Shown here piece after piece: positions 1-6,736 of a DNA stretch of 18,584 nt. Each line of letters begins with the position of its first letter. Position 1 is the stretch's first letter. Position numbers and translations under genes: made by a program. Under the pieces are notes generated by a model, which saw nothing but the letters and a program-made list of their open reading frames with translations, did not search any database and was not told the DNA's origin. This stretch comes from CAZISM01 sp964541895 (lineage in GTDB: Bacteria; Zhuqueibacterota; Zhuqueibacteria; Residuimicrobiales; Residuimicrobiaceae): NCBI GenBank assembly GCA_964541895.1, contig CAZISM010000104.1:1-18584 (forward strand). Direction: 5' to 3'.

Positions 1-141
1 CGTTTTATGTTCAACGGTCAGCAGGTATGGAAGCAGGGTGGGGTGGACCCGGCTGGGCGGACCGGCAGCGGGATGGCGTCGACAGAACAGCAGCAGCACG
101 GCTAAGGCAAGACATAGCAGTCTCAAGGTCTGTCGTTTCAT
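1..141 (-). CDS. Secreted or membrane-anchored protein, N-terminal part only (cut by window edge)
   Basis: The frame runs open from an ATG at 141 to the left edge, giving 47 residues without a stop. The start is basic (MKRQTLR) and is followed by a hydrophobic stretch, about residues 8-19, rich in Leu and Ala, then RRHPAAGPPSR. That is the shape of a signal peptide or a single membrane anchor. A Cys at residue 20 follows LLLF, which is not a good lipobox, so lipoprotein status is doubtful. A GGGGA stretch sits about 4-8 nt upstream of the ATG as a possible ribosome site. The remaining residues are Pro-rich and I recognise no family. It lies 113 nt beyond the stop of the ABC permease, on the same strand, and may have its own promoter. 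The reading rests only on an open frame plus a signal-like N-terminus. Confidence 0.5.
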   Translation of the reverse strand, partial: MKRQTLRLLCLALAVLLLFCRRHPAAGPPSRVHPTLLPYLLTVEHKT

Positions 142-221
142 AAAATCCCCACGCTTGTTCCCCTAAACAAAGTGCCAACTGGAAGTGTTCCTGCCGCGAT
201 GGCTGACACGCTCCCCTGGTT

Positions 222-249
222 AATATAAGATAAAAAACAATTCCTGCAA
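222..249 (-). promoter_or_regulatory. Candidate sigma-70-like promoter for the truncated secreted gene
   Basis: On the minus strand TTGCAG (244-249) and TATATT (222-227) are separated by 16 nt. They match the -35 consensus at 4 of 6 and the -10 at 5 of 6 positions. This would start transcription near 215 and give a leader of roughly 75 nt before the ATG at 141. It lies in the 113-nt gap after the permease stop, where a new transcription unit is plausible. AT-rich gaps give such matches by chance, so this is only suggestive. Confidence 0.3.
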
Positions 250-254
250 ATTAA

Positions 255-3200
255 TTATCGGTCTTTTCTCAACACCTCCAGCCACTCTTTTCCTGCATTG
301 TTCATCACCGCCCGCCGAATGCCGTACACGCCGCTCCCCCAAACCATTCCCAGAAGGATCAACGTAACCAGTGTATTCATGCCCTGCTGCCAGACCGCGG
401 GCAGGACGGCTATGAAGGCGGCGACGCTGCCGATGAGCAGGCCGGCCAGCAGCAGCCATCGGTATTCCGTTTGTAGCGTTTGCCTGATCTCGTCCAGAGT
501 AAAGCCGATGGCGGCCATAACGGCCAACTCGGCGCGACGTTCATACATGTTCCGGGCTACCACCACACCCACGCCGACACTGCCGATCAGCAACGCCAGG
601 CCCCCCAGCATCAGGAACATGGAGAGGTAGGTGTTGGTGATCTCGTTGAACATGGCCAAACGGTCCGTGGTCCGCTGGATCTCGGCGCCCTGATCCTGCC
701 AGCGTTCCTGCAGACCGTTGATGACCTCCCTGGCGTCGGCTCCCGCCGCATCCACAAGAAAGAGGTTGAATCCGGTCTGCGCAGGAAACTGCTGCAGCAG
801 GGCGGACTCGGAAATCAGGACATAGCCCTGGAACACGCTGTTGGCCAGACCGGCGATAATGCGAATTTTGACCGGATGGCCGGCCTGGTTCTTATAGATC
901 AGCGTATCGCCCAGCGACCGGCCCAAGCCCCACTGCAATACGGTGTGGTCCACGATGCCGGGCACCACCTCCGCATCCATAACCTCCAGGGCCTGCCAGG
1001 GATCATCCACCTCCTTCACCTTTTGCACGAAGGAAAAGGCCCGCCGTGCCGCCATGTTCGCGGATTTGATGCCCAGCAGCGGTGCCTGACGGCTGCGGCT
1101 GAGATTCAGGCAGCTGGCGTCGTCGCCGCTCATGCGCCGCATGCTGAAAAAACGGACCTGTTGCCAGAGCGAATCGGTCAGATCGTAGGTCTGTCGACCG
1201 GCCGGCGTATCAGGATCTTCGGCCATAGGGGTCAGGGTCTCGAACCAAAAAGTGAATCCACCGGTTCCGGATCGTCGCTCCTGTGCCGCCGGCGGCGATA
1301 CCCGATTGAGGCCGATGGCGGTGACCAGAAAAACCCCCAGGGCCAGCAACGAGATAATGGCCATACTGCGGCTCTGGTGTCTCGCCGCATTGCGCACGGC
1401 CAGCCGAGGGAGTGTAAATCCGTGTCCGGTCCCGGATCCCGAGTAACGGACCAGGAAGTATTTGCTCAAACTGATGAGTCCGCTGATCCAGAGAAAACCG
1501 GCCGCAAAAAAGAAGGCCGCAAGAGCGCCTGCTGACTGCAATGAGGCGAACAGCAAGAGGAGAAGGCCTGACGTCAACAACAGCACACTCGTCCACAGCC
1601 ACACATTCTGCCGGGGCTCTTTTGCCATGGCGCGCTGCAGGTCATGGGGCATATGCGCCGCAAAGCGATGCACACGGCGGATAAACAAAATCATAAGCAA
1701 CGCGGTGGCGATCAGGGTCCCGAATAGCATGGTGATGGGCCGGCTGGTCATGGCGATACGGCTCATGGCGAACGCGCCGGACCACCATGTCTGTATGCCC
1801 AACAGCAACAATCCATGATAGAGCCAGCCGAACAGAGGCGCCAGCAGCATGGCCAGCACCGCCAGCACAAGGCCTTCGATCAGGAAAAGCCGCCGGATCT
1901 GCGCAACGGTGAATCCCAGCGCCAGATAGAGTCCGATTTCGGGACGCCGTTCCTCCAGGTAGAGCTGGAACAGCAGCACGGCCAGCAATGACGCCGCCAC
2001 AATGACGAAAAACGACAAACCTATGAACAGCTGGCTGAAATCGGTCATTGGCACGGCAGCCTGCAGAGCCTGTTCGCGAACCGGTTCGAAGGTCAGGCCG
2101 AATTGGGAAGGATCCAGGGCTGCCAGCAGCCTGGCTTCTATGGTGCCGGTGGCAACGGCTTCGGGAAAACGCAGAGCGGTAAAACGGCCGAAGCGGTTGG
2201 ACCATAATCGTGCCGCGGTGACAGGTGAAATGAACGCTTTCGGCGTACCCCGGCTGGTTTCCCAGTATGCCTCATCCTTGTCGCGAATCTGCTTTAGATC
2301 GATGGGAATGCCGGGATGCCAGTCGCGACAGTTGTCTACGTCCGAGAGACCCGGCAAGCTCGGCATCAGCGAAAGATCTTTTTTGAGAGGAATAATATGT
2401 ACAATGTTGAAAACAGCGCTCTGTTCCTGCAGCTGCGAATGTTCGCTCAATACAAAATAGTGCAGGGTGACGCGGTCGCCCTCGTGTACCTGCAGATCAT
2501 CTGCCAGCCATTGATTGACGATGATGTCGTGCTCGTCCAGAGTGCGATTCAGGGGCAGGACGTTGGCGGTGGAGACAAACGAGTACGGCGTGATGTGCGG
2601 CCCGGCCTGAATGCGATTGATCAAATAGGTAAACACCGGCACCGGCGCAGCTGCGGCATCGATGATCGGCGGCTCGAAAAAAATCCGCCGTGAGGCCAGA
2701 TCGCGCTGCCGCTCGTCCGCAGACTCGCGCCAGAATAATCCCATGTCTTCAGGCTGCCAATATTTTTTCAACAGCGAATGGATCGTTGCTGACGAGGCCG
2801 GGGTATCCAGGAGAATCATGTTGCAAAGCTGAGCATGGCCGGTTTCACGTTGCAGATCGGTGAGAGAAAAAAAGATGTTGTAGGGCTCGCGCTGCCCGGC
2901 CTGCAGGCTGAACCGACCATACTGGCCGTCAGCCAAAATACCCTTGACCTGGAAGCGGATAGCCAGGCTCTGCTCGCTCTCTCTGGCCAACGGCATTTCC
3001 AGAGGCAGCATGGCCGGTTTGGCGATGCGGACGATCCCTGCATCGCCCGGCTGAAGGTGGAGACGGCGGGCAAGATACGAGTTGATGTACACCTGCCTCG
3101 GCGCAAGCGAATCTGCTGCAAAGGGTCTTGGTGCGAATTGAAAAAAACGTGCCTCCACGCCATACACCTGGACCCGCTGGACTTGCTGCCGGCCGTCTGC

Positions 3201-3491
3201 CGGGCCGGCGACGCCGGCAAGGGCGAGCACCGGCGCTGCCGGCCGCTGCAACGCCTCGGCGAGGCTGTCGGCCAGGGCTGTGCGGACCATGCGGTCACCG
3301 CTGTTCAGTATATGATTCGCCTGTCCCAGCCGCGCCAGGGCGATGCGCTGCAAGCTGTACTGCAGCGAATCAGCCACGCTCAGGGCGCCGATGAGAACCG
3401 CGCCGCCGATAGCGGCGCCCAGCACGGTAAGCCGGGCACTGCGACGGTAAAAGGAAAGATTTTTGAAAGCAAGCTGTCTGAGGGAGGTCAT
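255..3491 (-). CDS. ABC transporter permease, two-FtsX-domain (MacB/LolC-E superfamily)
   Basis: This 1078-residue protein is a duplicated FtsX-type permease. A first TM segment is at about residues 21-40, followed by a large extracytoplasmic domain to about 485. TM segments then fall near 489-510, 539-557, 587-604, 630-650, 655-677 and 710-727. A second extracytoplasmic domain covers about 730-955, and three last TM segments lie near 957-979, 1012-1031 and 1039-1057. The typical cytoplasmic coupling loop occurs twice, as YLEERRPEIGLYLALGFT near 511 and MYERRAELAVMAAIGFT near 982. Its ATG overlaps the ATPase stop in an ATGA arrangement (3488-3491), so the two are coupled. The family moves lipoproteins, peptides or envelope components by mechanotransmission rather than by channel transport. 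No periplasmic adaptor (MacA-like) gene is in the window. The substrate cannot be told from sequence. Confidence 0.93.
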   Translation of the reverse strand: MTSLRQLAFKNLSFYRRSARLTVLGAAIGGAVLIGALSVADSLQYSLQRIALARLGQANHILNSGDRMVRTALADSLAEALQRPAAPVLALAGVAGPADGRQQVQRVQVYGVEARFFQFAPRPFAADSLAPRQVYINSYLARRLHLQPGDAGIVRIAKPAMLPLEMPLARESEQSLAIRFQVKGILADGQYGRFSLQAGQREPYNIFFSLTDLQRETGHAQLCNMILLDTPASSATIHSLLKKYWQPEDMGLFWRESADERQRDLASRRIFFEPPIIDAAAAPVPVFTYLINRIQAGPHITPYSFVSTANVLPLNRTLDEHDIIVNQWLADDLQVHEGDRVTLHYFVLSEHSQLQEQSAVFNIVHIIPLKKDLSLMPSLPGLSDVDNCRDWHPGIPIDLKQIRDKDEAYWETSRGTPKAFISPVTAARLWSNRFGRFTALRFPEAVATGTIEARLLAALDPSQFGLTFEPVREQALQAAVPMTDFSQLFIGLSFFVIVAASLLAVLLFQLYLEERRPEIGLYLALGFTVAQIRRLFLIEGLVLAVLAMLLAPLFGWLYHGLLLLGIQTWWSGAFAMSRIAMTSRPITMLFGTLIATALLMILFIRRVHRFAAHMPHDLQRAMAKEPRQNVWLWTSVLLLTSGLLLLLFASLQSAGALAAFFFAAGFLWISGLISLSKYFLVRYSGSGTGHGFTLPRLAVRNAARHQSRSMAIISLLALGVFLVTAIGLNRVSPPAAQERRSGTGGFTFWFETLTPMAEDPDTPAGRQTYDLTDSLWQQVRFFSMRRMSGDDASCLNLSRSRQAPLLGIKSANMAARRAFSFVQKVKEVDDPWQALEVMDAEVVPGIVDHTVLQWGLGRSLGDTLIYKNQAGHPVKIRIIAGLANSVFQGYVLISESALLQQFPAQTGFNLFLVDAAGADAREVINGLQERWQDQGAEIQRTTDRLAMFNEITNTYLSMFLMLGGLALLIGSVGVGVVVARNMYERRAELAVMAAIGFTLDEIRQTLQTEYRWLLLAGLLIGSVAAFIAVLPAVWQQGMNTLVTLILLGMVWGSGVYGIRRAVMNNAGKEWLEVLRKDR

Positions 3492-4174
3492 AGGTCCGTC
3501 GCCGGAAATAATCGACCCTGGCGCAATTCGTACCGCACCGCCAGCAGCTGCGCCAGCATCGTCGAGTGGGTGACCACCATCAACGTCGTTTTTTCTTCCT
3601 GATTGATTTCGATCAGCAGCCGGCCCACGTCCATGGCATTATGCTGGTCCAGCGAACCGGTGGGTTCGTCCGCCAGAATCAGTTGCGGTTTATTGATCAT
3701 GGCCCGAATCACGGCGACCCTCTGGCATTCGCCGCCGGACAGTTGCCCCGGTCGATGATGTAAGCGATCGGCCAGGCCGACGCGCCTGGCCAGCGTTTGC
3801 GCCCGCCGCAACGCCTGCTCCGGATCGGTGCCCAGAGGCAGTGTCGGCAATAGAATATTTTCCAGAACGGAAAGCTGCGGCAAGAGATAGTGGAATTGAA
3901 AAATAAAACCGATGGCACGATTGCGCAGGTGAGCCCGTTCCTGATCTGTCAGCCCCTCAATCGCCTGGCCCTGAAACAGGATGGAACCGGAGGTGGGTGT
4001 GTCCATGGTGCCGATCAGGTTCAGCAGAGTGGTTTTGCCGGAGCCGGATGGCCCGACGATCGCCACCGCCTCGCCGGCGGCAACGCGCAGGGAACAGTCG
4101 GACAGGATGGTGATCGGTTCGGTCTGTTCGGATTGGCGGACTTTTTTCCCGACTTTGGTAACGTCAAGCAGCAC
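3488..4174 (-). CDS. ABC transporter ATP-binding protein (LolD/MacB type)
   Basis: This 228-residue protein has every ABC ATPase motif: Walker A GPSGSGKT (41-48), Q-loop Gln at about 93 in FIFQFHYLLPQ, signature LSGGE (145-149), Walker B LILADEPTGSLD (165-176) with the catalytic Glu at 170, and the switch His in VVTHS (203). Length and the LADEPTGSLD sequence are typical of the LolD/MacB/FtsE group that pairs with FtsX-type permeases. Translation starts at a GTG (4174) with a strong GGGAGGAG ribosome site 5-6 nt upstream; the reading MLLDVTKV fits the family N-terminus. It follows the glycosyltransferase stop by 17 nt and overlaps the permease start by 4 nt. It should power that permease as a cytoplasmic dimer. 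I see nothing defective in it. Confidence 0.95.
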   Translation of the reverse strand: MLLDVTKVGKKVRQSEQTEPITILSDCSLRVAAGEAVAIVGPSGSGKTTLLNLIGTMDTPTSGSILFQGQAIEGLTDQERAHLRNRAIGFIFQFHYLLPQLSVLENILLPTLPLGTDPEQALRRAQTLARRVGLADRLHHRPGQLSGGECQRVAVIRAMINKPQLILADEPTGSLDQHNAMDVGRLLIEINQEEKTTLMVVTHSTMLAQLLAVRYELRQGRLFPATDL

Positions 4175-4191
4175 GAATACTCCTCCCGGCG

Positions 4192-5484
4192 TCAGCTGTG
4201 GTCCCGCATGATCTGCTCATAGGCGCTGATCATGCGCTCTGCCATCTTTTGGATCGTATAGTGCGATTGCACGATGTGTTGTCCCTGGCGCCCCATGGCG
4301 CGGGCTCGTTGCGGATCGCTGAGCAGCTGATGAATTTTTTCCGCGAGCGAAGCGGGATTTCCCGGATCGCACAAGAGGCCGCCGCCGGTGCTTTGAATGA
4401 CTTCCGGAAAGGAGGCGGCGTTGGGCTGCACGACCGGCACGGCAGAGGCCAGGGCTTCGATCAGGTAGGTGCCAAAGGCTTCGCCATACGGCACCGGCAC
4501 CGACAGCACCGACAGGCCGGCAAGAAACGAGATCCGTTGCGAACGGCTGAACGCAGGAAATATCTTGACGTCGCTTTGCACTCTGGCTTTTTCTATCTTT
4601 TTTTCTATACGCCGGACAAAAGGCTTGTCGTCCGCTGTGTGGCCGCCGGTCATGTGCAGTTGCAGATCCGGCCACTGTTTTTTCAACAGAATAAAGGCGT
4701 CCACCAGCGTATCCAGTCCGAACATGTCTGTCAAGCGGTTAAGATAACCGATGACCGGAGGCTGCATGGAGAGGGGTGCGGTTTGATAGCCCTGCAGCTC
4801 GATGCCCATGGGAACGACGGTAATGCGCTGCGCGGACAAGCCCAGCTTTTGCTGCATGAATTCCGAGTAATAGCGACTGACCGTGATAAAGCCGCTGATG
4901 TCGACGCTCTTTTCAGCCATTAGATCCCACAAGGGCTGCCGGTAAACGGCATCCATGGGATCGATCCACTGATGCTCGTCCTGCAGCGTGCAGACGATAT
5001 GGGATTGCAGGCGCTGTTTCAGCTTTCTGGCCAGCCCCAGCAAAAGCGCATTGGAAAGATGAATCACATCCGGCTTGCCGTCCTGTTCCAGCCAGTGCAC
5101 CAGGTGCTCCAGTTCAGAGGCTTGTTTGCCGTCTTCGCCCTGAAGCATGGAAAGGGTCATCTCCTCCAGCCCTTTGGCGCTGGTGGAGCCGGAGAGATGG
5201 GCGGCCACCTTGAGCAGCGGCCGGCTGTCCAGCAGTTTTTCCAGCCACATCGGGGCGTTGCGATAGCGGGGGAACATCTGCTTGAGGTAGATGTTGATGG
5301 CGCCGTAGAACACCGGGGTATCGCCGCGGGTGCGCAGGGTCTCTTCGTTGAGCGGCAGATACATGGGCACCATGATGACGTCATGGCCCATGGCGCGCAA
5401 CTGCAGCACCAGTTCGTTGTCGCGCATGCAATTTTGACAATAAAAAGTACCGCCGGATCCGGGGATGATATATACAATTTTCAT
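4192..5484 (-). CDS. Glycosyltransferase family 4 (GT-B fold), with N-terminal CxxC
   Basis: The 430-residue protein has a GT-B layout. The N-terminal half begins MKIVYIIPGSGG, the glycine-rich acceptor-side loop. The C-terminal half carries the GT4 donor-binding signature YGEAFGTYLIEALASAVP with the EX7E pair Glu335 and Glu343, followed by ASFPEVI and GGGLLCDPGNP. Such enzymes are usually retaining and use nucleotide-sugar donors; the acceptor is unknown. CQNC at residues 16-19, followed by MRDN, lies in the loop after the first beta strand. From memory, a similar Cys pair occurs in a subgroup of GT4 proteins. The ATG at 5484 has an AGGACG ribosome site about 7 nt upstream. It sits 14 nt after the lipoprotein gene and 17 nt before the ABC ATPase, pointing to a joint envelope role such as glycan or lipid-linked sugar assembly, which is inference. 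Confidence 0.9.
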   Translation of the reverse strand: MKIVYIIPGSGGTFYCQNCMRDNELVLQLRAMGHDVIMVPMYLPLNEETLRTRGDTPVFYGAINIYLKQMFPRYRNAPMWLEKLLDSRPLLKVAAHLSGSTSAKGLEEMTLSMLQGEDGKQASELEHLVHWLEQDGKPDVIHLSNALLLGLARKLKQRLQSHIVCTLQDEHQWIDPMDAVYRQPLWDLMAEKSVDISGFITVSRYYSEFMQQKLGLSAQRITVVPMGIELQGYQTAPLSMQPPVIGYLNRLTDMFGLDTLVDAFILLKKQWPDLQLHMTGGHTADDKPFVRRIEKKIEKARVQSDVKIFPAFSRSQRISFLAGLSVLSVPVPYGEAFGTYLIEALASAVPVVQPNAASFPEVIQSTGGGLLCDPGNPASLAEKIHQLLSDPQRARAMGRQGQHIVQSHYTIQKMAERMISAYEQIMRDHS

Positions 5485-5498
5485 CGATTCGTCCTGTC

Positions 5499-6641
5499 TT
5501 ATTCACTGCAGCCGAACGCATAGACGCGGCCGTCCTCGCTGCCGATGACGAGCACGCCGTCGGCGAAGGCGGGCGAGCCGCTAAGCGGTTTGCCGATATC
5601 ATACGACCAGATTAATCGGCCGTTTTTCAGATCGACCATGTAGACACGGCCATCCATGGAACCAAAGACGACCCGATCCGCCAGCACAAGGGGGGAGCCG
5701 TCCACATCGTTACGGCTGCGAAAGGTCCATTTTTTCCGGCCGGTCTCTATATCGATGCAGTGGACATGGTGATCGCGGCAGCCGATCAGCACCTCATCCG
5801 CGGTCACAGCCGGACTGGAAAAGAACGGCTGGGGCTGTTCCGCGGCGCTGTAACGCCAGGCTACGGTTTTCGTTTTCAGATCAATGCACAGCAGTTCGCC
5901 GTCATACTGGCCGACAAACGCCAGGTCCGCCCTCATCGCCGGAGAGGAGGGGATGTAGGAACCGGCATCCACCTCTGCCAGGCTTTGGCCGGTGGCGGCA
6001 TCGATGACGTGCAGCAGCGCATCACAGCCGCCAAAGAGGATGCGCTTGCCGTTGGTGGCGGGTGCGCCGTTGATATAATTGTCGGTGCCGATCGTCCATA
6101 CCGGCCGGCCGTCGAGACTGTTCAGACAGTGCAGTTGATTGTCATAGCCGCCAAAGACGATCCATTTTTCTGTGCCGTCGGGCGATAACAGCCAGTTGGC
6201 GGATCCCATGATGCGATCGTTCACCGGGAAGCGCCACAGTTCCTTGCCGGATTTTGTGGCCAGGCAATAAAATGTGCCGTTCAAACTGCCGACATAGATG
6301 AGAGTGTCCAGCGCCAGAGCCGGTGCCTCGAAGGCTTCGTCGCCGGTAAACGACCAGACGAGCTGTCCTGTTTTCAAGGCCAGCGCATAGAGGTTTGCAT
6401 CCGTAGAGCCGATATAAACACAGCCCTGAGATATGACCGGCGTGGATTTGATCTGGTCCTGCGTCTGGAATGACCAGAGCAGTTTGGGCTGGTCACATAC
6501 GCTGGCAGCGATATAACCCGTCAGTTGCTGATCGCCCCGGTAAATCGTCCACTGGTTGGGCGCAGATCCGGGTGGTGAAGAATTTTGGCATCCCTGAAAT
6601 GAAATGGCCAGACAAAAGAGCAACGAGTATGTTTGCTTCAT
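5499..6641 (-). CDS. PQQ-like beta-propeller lipoprotein (BamB-like repeats)
   Basis: The 380-residue protein starts with MKQTYSLLFCLAISFQGC, a short signal peptide ending in a lipobox-like FQGC with the candidate lipidated Cys at 18. After a Ser/Pro/Gly linker comes the propeller opening WTIYRGDQQLTGY. About seven repeats follow, each with a core like VYIGSTDANLYALALKTGQ or VIGSEDGRVYAFG, the PQQ-like/Trp-docking repeat. The repeat class occurs in BamB and in quinoprotein dehydrogenases, but I see no Ca/PQQ ligand set, so a binding or scaffold role in the envelope is more likely than catalysis. It starts a group with the glycosyltransferase (14 nt gap) and ABC genes, 95 nt after the Fe-S flavoprotein gene. 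BamB itself is unlikely, because none of the usual BamB neighbours is here and similar propellers recur in this locus. Confidence 0.88.
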   Translation of the reverse strand: MKQTYSLLFCLAISFQGCQNSSPPGSAPNQWTIYRGDQQLTGYIAASVCDQPKLLWSFQTQDQIKSTPVISQGCVYIGSTDANLYALALKTGQLVWSFTGDEAFEAPALALDTLIYVGSLNGTFYCLATKSGKELWRFPVNDRIMGSANWLLSPDGTEKWIVFGGYDNQLHCLNSLDGRPVWTIGTDNYINGAPATNGKRILFGGCDALLHVIDAATGQSLAEVDAGSYIPSSPAMRADLAFVGQYDGELLCIDLKTKTVAWRYSAAEQPQPFFSSPAVTADEVLIGCRDHHVHCIDIETGRKKWTFRSRNDVDGSPLVLADRVVFGSMDGRVYMVDLKNGRLIWSYDIGKPLSGSPAFADGVLVIGSEDGRVYAFGCSE

Positions 6642-6675
6642 GGCACCATGGCCTCAAAAAATTTTTACATGATCC

Positions 6676-6696
6676 GCCGGACCGGGACGGTCCGGC
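6676..6696 (-). terminator. GC-rich hairpin between the Fe-S operon and the lipoprotein gene (weak terminator or processing site)
   Basis: GCCGGACCG (6676-6684) and CGGTCCGGC (6688-6696) form a perfect 9-bp stem with a 3-nt loop. In the minus-strand transcript the first U-run (six U) begins about 13 nt after the stem, after GGATCATGTAAAAA, which is too far for a standard intrinsic terminator. It lies in the only gap above 15 nt inside the 13 complete genes. It may be a partial terminator, an mRNA-stabilising end or a processing site that separates expression of the two gene groups. Confidence 0.4.
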
Positions 6697-6736
6697 CACG
6701 AAGAACCCTCAAATCAGGAGCGAAGATACAGGCCTG

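Noticed and set aside
480..1535. Plus-strand open frame (351 codons) opposite the ABC permease
   Set aside because: The opposite strand encodes clear TM segments and FtsX coupling loops; the plus-strand product is low-complexity and polar without a motif.
5499..6641. BamB of the outer-membrane assembly complex
   Set aside because: Fold and lipoprotein signal fit, but the repeats are generic, other similar propellers share the locus, and there are no der, hisS or bam neighbours.
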